A DNA stretch of 64,000 nucleotides from Candidatus Gastranaerophilales bacterium (GTDB taxonomy: Bacteria; Cyanobacteriota; Vampirovibrionia; Gastranaerophilales; Gastranaerophilaceae). Positions 31,639 through 40,393 of this stretch are shown here, piece after piece. The DNA is taken from the NCBI GenBank assembly GCA_900767135.1, contig CAAFYU010000005.1:1-64000 (forward strand). The letters run 5' to 3'. The number at the start of each line of letters is the position of its first letter. Position 1 is the first letter of the stretch. The position numbers were made by a program, and so were the translations under genes. The notes beneath the pieces were generated by a model. The model did no database searches, was not told the DNA's origin, and saw nothing but the letters and a program-made list of their open reading frames with translations.

Positions 31639-32448
31639 TTATTTTAAACATCTTTTGTAAATATCATTTTTATTAAGCCCATACAATTCGGCCAAAATCA
31701 CCGATATATCTTTGGCTTTGAACCCTTTATTTTTAAGGCAATTGATTTTGTTTTCTATGTCAATATCAGAAAAATCTGACTTATCTCTAAAAACAAGTCC
31801 GACAATTTCACCTTTCAAAACGTTGGTTTCAAAATGATTTATCACATTTTCAACATTATCAATCACAATTTCTTCAAAAATTTTAGTCAATTCACGTCCG
31901 ATTGCAACTTTTGAGTTTGGACGGAATTCTTTAACGATTTCCAAAGTGTTTAAAATCCTGTTCGGGGAGTCATAAAACACCATATCAGTGGCTTTGAATT
32001 GTTTAAGCAGGTTTTCAATTTGTAATTTTGTTTTTGGTAAAAATCCAACGAATGCAAAATCTTCACCTTCCCTTGCGACATGCGAAAGAAATGTCGCAAC
32101 GGCATTCGCACCCGCCAAAGAAGTTACAGAAAAACCATTTTTTTGCAACTCGTCAACAATTACAGCCCCCGGATCGCAAAAAAGCGGAGTGCCTGCATCA
32201 GAAACAAGTGCGATTTTTTTGCCTTCTCTAAGCATGTTCAAAAACGCATCTACACGCTCTTTTTCATTAAACTTGTGATAAGAAATACACTTTGTTTTGA
32301 TATCGTAGTGATTGAGTAATTTTTGAGTAACTCGCATATCTTCGCAAGCAATCAAGTCAACAGATTTTAAAGTTTCAATTGCTCGAAGTGTTATATCACC
32401 AAGGTTTCCGATAGGAGTCGGAACTATGTAAAAATCGTATTCCTTCAT
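31639..32448 (-). CDS. rsmI: 16S rRNA (cytidine-1402-2'-O)-methyltransferase
   Basis: SAM-dependent methyltransferase of the 16S rRNA decoding site. 269 residues with the tetrapyrrole-methylase fold: IVPTPIGNLGDITLRAIETL near residue 8, ACEDMRVTQKLL, VSDAGTPLFCDPG near 82 and LAGANAVATFLS. Length is typical. A TATAAT box lies exactly 6 nt before the ATG with no Shine-Dalgarno. It is followed after 77 bp by bamA. Confidence 0.93.
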   Translation of the reverse strand: MKEYDFYIVPTPIGNLGDITLRAIETLKSVDLIACEDMRVTQKLLNHYDIKTKCISYHKFNEKERVDAFLNMLREGKKIALVSDAGTPLFCDPGAVIVDELQKNGFSVTSLAGANAVATFLSHVAREGEDFAFVGFLPKTKLQIENLLKQFKATDMVFYDSPNRILNTLEIVKEFRPNSKVAIGRELTKIFEEIVIDNVENVINHFETNVLKGEIVGLVFRDKSDFSDIDIENKINCLKNKGFKAKDISVILAELYGLNKNDIYKRCLK

Positions 32449-32454
32449 AGTTTG

Positions 32455-32460
32455 ATTATA
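32455..32460 (-). promoter_or_regulatory. -10 box 6 nt before rsmI
   Basis: TATAAT, CAAACT, ATG on the minus strand. Leaderless layout. Confidence 0.62.
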
Positions 32461-32494
32461 GCATAAATCTCATTGAATGAATAATTATTTTAGA

Positions 32495-33166
32495 TTAGTC
32501 ATTCTCTAAGGACAATATTTCAAATAAGTTTTCATCTTTGCCATCAGAGATGCTGGTTGTTTTAATATTTTCATTCAGTTTTTCAAGAGTTTTTTCAACA
32601 GCCTCTCTGTTTGTTCGCATTGTAACAAGACCATCTTCCCCGCCAGTTTGTTTAAACCCGAGTTTCATATATTTCGAAACGGTACTGTACGGGCCATCTG
32701 TAATTGCAGTCAAATTAATGACTTTTGCCGGCGAATTTTGAAAATCTTCAAACATTTGTTTAAACAAAGTCTGTCCTGCCATTTTTACTTTTTTCCCGAT
32801 TTCAGCAGGCCAAGTGCAGATGCAATCCAAATCGAACTTATTTTCTGTCGGTTTAAACGAAATTATTCCGCAAGGTTTTTTATTTACAGCCGCCAAATAG
32901 CTCTGTTCACCTCTATGAAAGGATTGTGAAATTACATATTCAAACAAAAATTGCCACCTGTTATATTGTTGTGTTGTAATCTTGTTGTCAGGCATCAAAT
33001 CAATCATTTTTTTTGAACTTCTAAGTTGCATTAAAAAACGATCATCTTTTGGCGTCATTTTATATATATCAATAGTTGTTTTAAGCCCGTCAACAACATT
33101 TGTGGCTTTTGCGACATGAATTCCTTTAAAATTAGTCTTTGAGTTAAAGTTACTTTGAATTTGCAT
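32495..33166 (-). CDS. Acetyltransferase-like (GNAT fold) protein
   Basis: 223 residues from the ATG at 33166 (MQIQSNFNSKTNFKG), preceded by AGAGG; an ATG at 33196 is possible. The N-terminus has the NFKG motif, which also appears in relatives of this lineage. The middle shows a GNAT-like pattern: SYLAAVNKKPCGIISF (strands 2-4), then KMAGQTLFKQMFEDF as helix and VSKYMKLGFKQTGG as the terminal YxxxGF element. Fold prediction only; no catalytic residue is assigned. Acceptor unknown. Confidence 0.6.
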   Translation of the reverse strand: MQIQSNFNSKTNFKGIHVAKATNVVDGLKTTIDIYKMTPKDDRFLMQLRSSKKMIDLMPDNKITTQQYNRWQFLFEYVISQSFHRGEQSYLAAVNKKPCGIISFKPTENKFDLDCICTWPAEIGKKVKMAGQTLFKQMFEDFQNSPAKVINLTAITDGPYSTVSKYMKLGFKQTGGEDGLVTMRTNREAVEKTLEKLNENIKTTSISDGKDENLFEILSLEND

Positions 33167-33223
33167 AAAAAATACCTCTGAGTATACAAAATTCAAAAAT
33201 AATTTTTTTTGCTAATTGAAAAT

Positions 33224-33922
33224 TTATTGTACATTAAGTTTGTAACCGCCACCATAAATGGTTTCAATATACTTTTTCCCATTTGCGATTTTGTCAATTT
33301 TGCTTCTCAAATGTCTGATATGAACTCGAATTGTTTCAATATCATCGTCCGGCGAATACCCCCAAATATCTTTTAGAAGCTGAGCTGATGAAACCATATT
33401 TCCATGATTTTGAAAAAGTAAATTAAAAATATCAAATTCAATTGGGGTTAATTTAGCTTGTTTATCTCCGATTTTCACACTATATAATTCCGGCAAAAGC
33501 GTGATTTCTCCGAGGGTCAAAAGTTCTCGAGTAGATGCACTTTCAGGAATTTGCAAAGTTCTTTTAAGAAGAGCCCTGACTCGAACTTGTAATTCTTCCA
33601 TTTCAAAAGGTTTAACGAGATAATCATCAACCCCGAGATTAAACCCTTTTACCTTGTCGTTAATTTGCGACAATGCTGTTAACATTAAAATCGGAATATT
33701 TTTTGTCTCTTCGTTTTTGCGAATTCTTTGAGCTACCGTAAATCCATCAACGTCAGGCATCATAACGTCCAAAATTACAAGTGAAGGAATTTCTTGTTTG
33801 CACAAAGCAAATCCCTTAATTCCGTCATAAGCCTGAACTACCTTATAACCGCAAAGTTCAAGGTTAACTTTTATAAGTTCGTTTATTGCTAAATCATCAT
33901 CTATAACCAAAATCTTATTCAT
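33224..33922 (-). CDS. OmpR-family response regulator, RpaB-like
   Basis: 232 residues: receiver domain (about 1-120) with Asp8/9/10 acidic pocket (VIDDD), phosphoacceptor Asp52 (VILDVMMPDVDG), Thr82 and Lys104 (YLVKPF); winged-helix DNA-binding domain (about 135-232) with GYSPDDDIETIRVHIRHLRSK. The closest pattern is the cyanobacterial RpaA/RpaB type. No histidine kinase is adjacent. A TAAAAT box lies 6 nt before the ATG. Confidence 0.88.
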   Translation of the reverse strand: MNKILVIDDDLAINELIKVNLELCGYKVVQAYDGIKGFALCKQEIPSLVILDVMMPDVDGFTVAQRIRKNEETKNIPILMLTALSQINDKVKGFNLGVDDYLVKPFEMEELQVRVRALLKRTLQIPESASTRELLTLGEITLLPELYSVKIGDKQAKLTPIEFDIFNLLFQNHGNMVSSAQLLKDIWGYSPDDDIETIRVHIRHLRSKIDKIANGKKYIETIYGGGYKLNVQ

Positions 33923-33928
33923 ATCTGA

Positions 33929-33934
33929 ATTTTA
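33929..33934 (-). promoter_or_regulatory. -10 box 6 nt before the response regulator
   Basis: TAAAAT, TCAGAT, ATG on the minus strand, with TTGTAT 17 bp upstream (33952-33957). Confidence 0.6.
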
Positions 33935-34158
33935 TATACAAAAAACAAAAAATACAACTATTAATGTTAAAAAATATTAATAAAGATAGTACATTCGAAT
34001 AATACAATATAACTTATTTTCGGACATATTTATTTGAAAAGATTTGTAAATAAATTTATTAAAAGTATAAAATTTACAAATTTTTTGATTTTTATTGTAT
34101 TATAATATTGCGAAAAGCGATTTGTAGGAAAAATATACATTTATAGGAGGCACATGAA

Positions 34159-34611
34159 TTGGCACTAACATCACCATTTACAGCATTTAAGAACGGTAAA
34201 AAAGAAATTCACTTAGGACAACATGTCTTAGCAGAGTTTTTTGAATGTGACCCAAACACATTGAACAGTTTGGACAAAGTTGAAAAATACATGGTAGATG
34301 CCGCCCTTGAATGTGGTGCGACCGTTGTTCAAAAATGTTTCCACATGTTCAACCCTTATGGCGTTTCAGGTGTAGTAATTATTTCAGAAAGCCACTTGGC
34401 AATTCACACTTGGCCTGAACTTGGATACGCAGCGGTAGATTTGTTTACTTGCGGTGATAAATGTGATCCAAAAGTTTCTTATGAATTTTTGAAGAAAAAA
34501 TTTAATTCGAAAAAGGCTACTTTTTCTGAGCTAAAAAGAGGTATTATTGACGAAGCTACTCTTAAAGTCGCAGAAAAACCTTTCGAAATAATGCAGCAAT
34601 TTGCTGATTAA
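34159..34611 (+). CDS. speD: S-adenosylmethionine decarboxylase
   Basis: Makes decarboxylated SAM for spermidine synthesis. About 150 residues from TTG at 34159, with AGGAGG 8 nt upstream. The self-cleavage site is ISESHLAIHTWPE with the Glu77-Ser78 bond generating the pyruvoyl group, His83 and Cys98 (LFTCGDKC). A four-codon frame ATG-AAT-TGG-CAC-TAA (34154-34168) overlaps the start and could compete for the ribosome. A TATAAT box is at about 34099. speE is not adjacent. Confidence 0.9.
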   Translation: MALTSPFTAFKNGKKEIHLGQHVLAEFFECDPNTLNSLDKVEKYMVDAALECGATVVQKCFHMFNPYGVSGVVIISESHLAIHTWPELGYAAVDLFTCGDKCDPKVSYEFLKKKFNSKKATFSELKRGIIDEATLKVAEKPFEIMQQFAD

Positions 34612-34645
34612 TTAATAGACTTTTTTATTGTATACAACAATTTTT

Positions 34646-34676
34646 GTTCCATACCCCCCGTATGGAACTTTTTTTA
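34646..34676 (+). terminator. Terminator after speD
   Basis: Perfect 9-bp stem GTTCCATAC / GTATGGAAC with a CCCCC loop, followed by seven T. Confidence 0.88.
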
Positions 34677-34800
34677 TCTATAATTGTAATAGGCATTCTG
34701 AAAGTATAGAATTTTTCATGTTAACTCATGTAAAAAATTTGCCTTCATGACATGACAACAGTATATGGTTTTAATATGATTATCTTAATAGGGGGTAGAA

Positions 34801-35280
34801 ATGCCGGAAGATTTATTAGAAAGAAAATCAAATTTTGACTTAACATCTAGAAGTGCTTTTTCAAATAACGAGGAAGTTTTCACATCTCGTTCGTACGCTG
34901 CACTTTTGGCGAAAAATATCATTCCATATTCGCATAAAAAAATTGCAGATAATTATACGATTATTAAAAAAGTTTTTAAATTCCAGGCTGTAATGCCAAG
35001 AATAACAAATGCAGAAAAGACTCTTTTGGCAAAGTATGATTTTAATACTCTTGAATACACGACAGTAAAACAAATGTATGAAGAATTGACACTATTGCAG
35101 AAATGGTCTATGTCTGATGACGAAAATTTAAAAAAAGATTCTGATGCAATTTTAGAAATTCGAACAAAAGAGTTGAAATATATTATCGCAACAAGTTACG
35201 CCAATATTTCTAACGAAATATATAGAGGTTACTTAGCTTTGGAAAATTATTTTATCGAAATCAGCAAATATTCTGACTAA
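34801..35280 (+). CDS. Hypothetical protein
   Basis: 159 residues, not recognised. Mostly helical, with many Lys, Glu and aromatic residues; no signal peptide, no membrane segment, no Cys. GGGGG lies 4-6 nt before the ATG and a terminator follows at 35304. The upstream gap holds part of a dispersed repeat (ATTCTGAAAGTATAGAA at 34692) and an AT-rich probable promoter. Confidence 0.6.
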   Translation: MPEDLLERKSNFDLTSRSAFSNNEEVFTSRSYAALLAKNIIPYSHKKIADNYTIIKKVFKFQAVMPRITNAEKTLLAKYDFNTLEYTTVKQMYEELTLLQKWSMSDDENLKKDSDAILEIRTKELKYIIATSYANISNEIYRGYLALENYFIEISKYSD

Positions 35281-35303
35281 AATTTTAAACAAACAATAAA
35301 AAA

Positions 35304-35339
35304 AATTATCCCAAACATTTCGTGAGGGATAATTTTTTT
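35304..35339 (+). terminator. Terminator after the 34801 gene
   Basis: Stem AATTATCCC / GGGATAATT, 13-nt loop, then six or seven T. Confidence 0.8.
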
Positions 35340-35362
35340 ACTTTACTTTTCAATCCATAAAG

Positions 35363-35700
35363 GGTGGTTGAAACAGCTACGTTCCTTACGAAGTCGTTAG
35401 CTTTTTAAATTCTACCAACACCTAATGGGTGGGTGGAGCGGCACTTTTTACGAAGTCGCTTATCTTTTAAATCGCACCAACACCTAATGAGTGGGTGAAG
35501 CTTCAAGCTTCTTACGAAGTCGCTTATCTTTTAAATCGCACCGACACCTAATGAGTGGGTGAAGCTTCAAGCTTCTTACGAAGTCGTTGGCTTTTAAAAT
35601 CGCACCAACACCCAAAGGGCGGGTGGAGCGGCACTTTTTACGAAGTCGCTTATCTTTTAAATCGCACCAACACCTAATGGGTGGGTGAAGCTTCAAGCTT
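35363..35700. repeat. Tandem 62-64-bp repeat block at the ppdK stop
   Basis: Five near-identical units (ACGAAGTCG starts at 35388, 35450, 35514, 35578, 35640) with a partial unit at each end. Each has a conserved ATCGCACCAACACC-TAAT-GGGTGGGTG hairpin-like part with variants (CACCCAAAGGGCGGGTG) that keep complementarity. Two alternating variants occur: GGAGCGGCACTTTTT (62 bp) and GAAGCTTCAAGCTTC (64 bp). The array ends exactly at the ppdK stop codon. No unique spacers. Confidence 0.85.
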
Positions 35701-38379
35701 CTATTTGCAACCTAGTGGTAATGAGATGTCTTTGGATTGTTTGAACTCAATTACCGCTTGAGCTGCTGCAAGACGAGCTTGCGGAACTCTGAACGGAGAG
35801 CAAGAAACATAATTCAAGCCAATTCTGTGGCAGAATTTTACTGATGCCGGATCTCCACCATGTTCTCCACAGATACCACGTTTAAGGTGAGGTCGAACTT
35901 TTAGAGCTTTGTCGAGTGCTATTTTCATTAATTGTCCAACACCTTCTTGGTCAAGTGTTGAGAATGGGTTAGCTGGAAGAATTTTTTGTTCTACATAGTT
36001 TTGTAGGAACTTGCCTTCCGCATCATCTCTTGAAAAGCCGAAAGTCATCTGAGTCAAGTCGTTTGTACCGAATGAGAAAAATTCTGCATATTCTGCAATT
36101 TGATCTGCTGTTAGGGCAGCACGAGGAATTTCAATCATTGTACCAAACATATAGTCGACTCTGACGTTCTTTTCGTCCATAACTTCATTTGCAACACGTT
36201 CTAGAACTTCTTTTACGGTTTTAAGTTCATTTACGTGCCCTACAAGTGGAATCATGATTTCAGGTTTAACATCTAAACCTTCTTTTTTCAAGTCGCAAGC
36301 TGCATAGAAGATTGCACGAACCTGCATTTCATTGATTTCCGGATAAGTAAGACCAAGACGACAACCTCTAAGTCCCATCATTGGGTTAGATTCAGACATT
36401 GCTTCGACGATGTTTAGAAGCTTTTCATCTTCTTTGTAATCTTCGCCTTTTGCTTTTTTAGTAGCAACTTTTGCGATAAGTTCTTCCTTATCAGGCAAGA
36501 ATTCGTGAAGAGGTGGGTCAAGAAGTCTGATTGTCATTGATTTGTCGCCTAATGCTTTAAACATAGCGTGAAAATCACTGTATTGCATAGGGAGCAAGTG
36601 TTCTAGTGCTTCTTTTCGAGCTTCCGGAGTACCTGCAATAATCATTTTTTGAACCCAAGGAAGTCTTTCAGGATCCATAAACATGTGTTCTGTTCTGCAA
36701 AGTCCAACGCCTTCTGCACCAAGTTCCAGAGCTTTTGCAACGTCAGCCGGTGTATCAGCATTTGCACGAACGCCTAACAATTTGATATCGTCAACCCATT
36801 CGAACAATTTTTTGAAATTGTCGTCCATTGTAGGCGGAACAAGATGAATTGCACCGTCCATAACTTCGCCAGTACCACCATCTAAGGAGATTACGTCGTT
36901 TTTGTGGTAAACAGTTCCGTCACCGGCTGTTAGAGTTTCATTTTTAAGATCAATTGAAAGGTCTTCGCAACCTGCAACACAAGGTTTTCCCATACCTTTT
37001 GCAACAACGGCTGCGTGAGATGTCATTCCGCCACGAAGAGTTAAAACACCTTGTGACTCAATCATACCATGGATATCGTCAGGGCAAGTTTCAATTCTTA
37101 CCAAGATAACTTTTTCACCTGCTTTGCCTCGTTCTGCTGCTTCTTCGGTGTCAAAAACGATTTTACCTACTGCTGCACCAGGGGAAGCTGCAAGACCTTG
37201 GGCTATTTTATGTGCTTCTTTTTTAGCTTTCGGGTCAAAGTCAGGAAGTAGTACTTGATATAGTTGATTTGCATCAACAAGTTCTACTGCTCTTTCTTTG
37301 TCTATAATGCCTTCTTCGCACATTTCAACGGCAATTCTGACTGATGCTTTTGCGGTTCTTTTTCCGTTACGAGTTTGCAAAATCCACAATTTGCCTCTTT
37401 CGATTGTAAATTCCATATCTTGAACATCTTTGTAGCCTTTTTCAAGTTTTTTCGCGATGTCAACGTATTGCTTGTAAAGTTCAGGCATTTCGTGTTCAAG
37501 TTCTGCGATAGGTTTTGGAGTTCTGATACCTGCAACAACGTCTTCACCCTGAGCGTTGGTTAGATATTCCCCATAGAACTTGTTTTCGCCTGTTGACGGG
37601 TTTCTTGTGAAAGAAACACCTGTCGCACAATCGTCGCCCATGTTGCCGAATACCATTGTTTGAACGTTTACGGCAGTTCCGTAATTATGGTCGATTTTGT
37701 AATGTTCTCTGTATGCAACGGCACGTGGAATATTCCATGAGCGGAATACGGCTTCAATTGATTCTTCAAGTTGAACGTACGGATCTTGCGGAAAATCTTT
37801 GCCTGTTTCTTTTTTGATTAAGTCTTTGTAAGGTTGAATTAAAGATTTCCAGTCGTCTGCTGTCAGGTCTGTATCTGATTTGTATCCTTTTTCTTCTTTA
37901 ATTTTGTCTAGGTAGTCTTCAAATTTTTGTCTGTCGATTTCCCAAGCAACAGAGCCGAACATTGTCAAAAATCTTCTATATGAGTCATAACAAAATCTCG
38001 GATTGTTTGTTAGCTTAATCATACCTTCAACAGTTTGGTCGTTTAAACCTAAGTTAAGGATAGTTTCCATCATGCCTGGCATTGAAAGTCTTGCACCTGA
38101 ACGAACAGAAACTAAAAGCGGGTTTTCAGCATCACCAAATTTTTTCCCTGCTTGTTTTTCAATAGTATGAAGAGCTTCTCTAACCTCGTCCATAAGCCCT
38201 ATTGGCATTTTATTGCCATGGTTAATGTAATCCATACAGGTTTCTGTGGTAATCGTAAGCCCCGGTGGAACTGGCAAACCTAAATTTGTCATCTCTGCAA
38301 GGTTAGCACCTTTGCCACCCAAAAGGTTACGCATATCTGCATTGCCTTCTTTGAACAACCATACACGTTTTGCACTCAT
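35701..38379 (-). CDS. ppdK: Pyruvate, phosphate dikinase
   Basis: Interconverts pyruvate + ATP + Pi with PEP + AMP + PPi. 892 residues with the three domains in order: N-terminal nucleotide-binding domain (GGKGANLAEMTNLGLPVPPG near 22; SVRSGARLSMPGMMETILNL near 90), phosphohistidine domain GGMTSHAAVVAKGMGKPC near 450 with the catalytic His, and PEP/pyruvate barrel (GLCRTEHMF, MIEIPRAALTAD, SFGTNDLTQ, GICGEHGGDP). AAAGGAG precedes the ATG. In fermenters it often runs toward pyruvate. Confidence 0.96.
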   Translation of the reverse strand: MSAKRVWLFKEGNADMRNLLGGKGANLAEMTNLGLPVPPGLTITTETCMDYINHGNKMPIGLMDEVREALHTIEKQAGKKFGDAENPLLVSVRSGARLSMPGMMETILNLGLNDQTVEGMIKLTNNPRFCYDSYRRFLTMFGSVAWEIDRQKFEDYLDKIKEEKGYKSDTDLTADDWKSLIQPYKDLIKKETGKDFPQDPYVQLEESIEAVFRSWNIPRAVAYREHYKIDHNYGTAVNVQTMVFGNMGDDCATGVSFTRNPSTGENKFYGEYLTNAQGEDVVAGIRTPKPIAELEHEMPELYKQYVDIAKKLEKGYKDVQDMEFTIERGKLWILQTRNGKRTAKASVRIAVEMCEEGIIDKERAVELVDANQLYQVLLPDFDPKAKKEAHKIAQGLAASPGAAVGKIVFDTEEAAERGKAGEKVILVRIETCPDDIHGMIESQGVLTLRGGMTSHAAVVAKGMGKPCVAGCEDLSIDLKNETLTAGDGTVYHKNDVISLDGGTGEVMDGAIHLVPPTMDDNFKKLFEWVDDIKLLGVRANADTPADVAKALELGAEGVGLCRTEHMFMDPERLPWVQKMIIAGTPEARKEALEHLLPMQYSDFHAMFKALGDKSMTIRLLDPPLHEFLPDKEELIAKVATKKAKGEDYKEDEKLLNIVEAMSESNPMMGLRGCRLGLTYPEINEMQVRAIFYAACDLKKEGLDVKPEIMIPLVGHVNELKTVKEVLERVANEVMDEKNVRVDYMFGTMIEIPRAALTADQIAEYAEFFSFGTNDLTQMTFGFSRDDAEGKFLQNYVEQKILPANPFSTLDQEGVGQLMKIALDKALKVRPHLKRGICGEHGGDPASVKFCHRIGLNYVSCSPFRVPQARLAAAQAVIEFKQSKDISLPLGCK

Positions 38380-38470
38380 GTTATTCTCCTTTCATATTCA
38401 TATAATAAACACTTTTGATGTGCGTATTATATCATGAAAAAAGAAATATGTATAGTTTTATTTTAAAAAA

Positions 38471-40102
38471 TTAATTGTGAAAATCTTTTCCGCCAACTAT
38501 CCGCAAGTGTCTGTTTGTGCCTTCACCAATTGACTTGCTCGTCATATTATGTTGTTCTACAAGTTCGTGTTGAAGTTTTCTAATATGTTGATTTTGAGGT
38601 TGCAATTCAACTGATTCGGTTCCGGCAAGAATTTTATTAATAGCAGCTTTTGCCTCGTCCAAAGCTCTTTCTGCATCATCATAATATCCGCAAAGAGTTT
38701 CAGATGCTTCTGTTATTTGCAATGCCTCTTTCAAAACCTTTTGAATTTGAGCCATAGAATTTGTTTTTACATAAAATATCTGCAACCTGTAATCGTTTGC
38801 AGTACTCAAAACTTTTGCTCCACCTTTGATAAAGTTTTTGTGAGCAATAACAATATCTGCCTCATCGAGGTTACGAGTAATTTCTGCGTTCAAGTTCAAG
38901 CGTTCGATTACTTTTTCCACAATCGTTCTTGAAACCGCATAAAGATAAATCTTCTTAAATCCTTTTACTTCATCTACATATTTTTGTCTTGAAAATGAAA
39001 ATTTCAAACTGTCCGTATTATGTTCGGGCTGAATTTTTTGTTCCAATTTGTTGATTTCTTTGGGTATATCAGTAATTGTCGGTTCAGATTTTTGTGGATT
39101 TGTCGAAGGCATTTCGCCTTCATAAGACTTATCAACCTTTCTAATCTCTGGTCTAATCGGCCAACCCCTCAAAATATAATCAACCGCTTCTGCCGTATCT
39201 TTATAGACTGCAAGCGTATTTCTGTCTAAAATTTCTATTACAACATCAAAAGTCGGTTGTTTTTCACGCTCCAAAACCGTTTTTTGGGAAGCCCTACGTT
39301 TTGCTTCATCATCACCCAAGGTAACGGATTGAATTCCACCGACCAAATCCGACAATGTCGGGTTTTTGATAAGGTTTTCCAAACTATTACCGTGAGCGGT
39401 TGCAATCAACATAACCCCACGTTCTGCAATGGTACGTGCGGCTTGTGCTTCTGCCTCTGTACCAATTTCATCGACAACGATAACCTCAGGGGTGTGATTT
39501 TCAACCGCCTCAATCATAATATCCTTCTGAAATTCGGGCTGAGTAACTTGCATACGACGTGCATGCCCGATTGCAGGGTGCGGAGTATCTCCATCGCCCG
39601 CAATTTCGTTTGAAGTATCTACAATTACAACTCGTTTCCCAAGTTCATCGGCAACAAGACGAGAAATTTCTCTTAATTTTGTCGTTTTACCGACACCGGG
39701 ACGTCCGAGGAACAAAATACTTTTGTTCATCATACAAATATCTTTTATACAAGCAATCGTACCTGTTACAACACGACCGATACGGCAAGTTAGGCCAATA
39801 ACCTTCCCTTGTCTGTTTCTAATCGCACTGATACGGTGAAGAGTTCCGGGAATACCTGACCTATTATCTGACGTAAATTCTTGAATTCGACTCGTAATAT
39901 AATTTATATCTTCATCTGTTACAAACTCGTCGCCAAGATACTCAATCTTCCCGCCGGCATGACGAATTTCCGGGGTTCTGCCGATATCCAAGACAATTTC
40001 AATTACATCTTCCATTTTTTCATAAGAGATGTGCTTTTTTACCTTTTCGGGTAAAACTTCTGTCAATCGGTCTAAGTCGTTTTGAAATTGTAAGTTGCTC
40101 AT
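38471..40102 (-). CDS. Ycf45-like AAA ATPase with C-terminal R3H domain
   Basis: 543 residues from the ATG at 40102 (MSNLQFQNDLDRL), preceded by AAAGG. An ATPase domain related to SpoIIIAA/plastid Ycf45: Walker A GRPGVGKTTKLREIS near 133 and Walker B EVIVVDEIGTEAEA near 205. The C-terminus (about 480-543) fits an R3H single-stranded nucleic-acid-binding domain (SKSIGEGTNRHLRIVGG). This architecture is typical of cyanobacteria and plastids, role unknown. It is preceded by an extended -10 promoter and the ftsZ terminator. Confidence 0.85.
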   Translation of the reverse strand: MSNLQFQNDLDRLTEVLPEKVKKHISYEKMEDVIEIVLDIGRTPEIRHAGGKIEYLGDEFVTDEDINYITSRIQEFTSDNRSGIPGTLHRISAIRNRQGKVIGLTCRIGRVVTGTIACIKDICMMNKSILFLGRPGVGKTTKLREISRLVADELGKRVVIVDTSNEIAGDGDTPHPAIGHARRMQVTQPEFQKDIMIEAVENHTPEVIVVDEIGTEAEAQAARTIAERGVMLIATAHGNSLENLIKNPTLSDLVGGIQSVTLGDDEAKRRASQKTVLEREKQPTFDVVIEILDRNTLAVYKDTAEAVDYILRGWPIRPEIRKVDKSYEGEMPSTNPQKSEPTITDIPKEINKLEQKIQPEHNTDSLKFSFSRQKYVDEVKGFKKIYLYAVSRTIVEKVIERLNLNAEITRNLDEADIVIAHKNFIKGGAKVLSTANDYRLQIFYVKTNSMAQIQKVLKEALQITEASETLCGYYDDAERALDEAKAAINKILAGTESVELQPQNQHIRKLQHELVEQHNMTSKSIGEGTNRHLRIVGGKDFHN

Positions 40103-40226
40103 TTTCTTTTCTGCCTTTCTGATATTTTGTATATATAACAAAATAATTATCGGCTGATTACAATTTCGCACCCGCAGCGAAACTAATATTTATTTTTTAT
40201 AAACTCAATTCACCTTTCTATTTATA

Positions 40227-40235
40227 TTATACCAC
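40227..40235 (-). promoter_or_regulatory. Extended -10 promoter of the Ycf45-like gene
   Basis: TGGTATAAT on the minus strand; transcription would begin about 115 bp before the start at 40102. Confidence 0.55.
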
Positions 40236-40331
40236 TTTTTTACAAAAATTCATCAATCCAAAGTATTACATCAGTAGCAATTTTACATTTTTTAATATTG
40301 ACTTAATTACACTTATTATTAATTCCCACAT

Positions 40332-40359
40332 AAAAAAAGAGGTGAATAAATCACCTCTT
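40332..40359 (-). terminator. Terminator after ftsZ
   Basis: Perfect 9-bp stem AAGAGGTGA / TCACCTCTT with a 5-nt loop; the minus strand continues with TTTTT. Confidence 0.82.
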
Positions 40360-40393
40360 AAACTTTTTCATACTTCACTTCAATTAGTGTGAA

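Noticed and set aside
35484..35696. 70-codon minus-strand reading frame
   Set aside because: It lies wholly inside the tandem repeat and its protein is just the translated repeat; no ribosome-binding site and adjacent to the ppdK stop.
35388..35700. CRISPR-like array
   Set aside because: Units are contiguous 62-64-bp repeats with no unique spacers, and there is no cas gene nearby.
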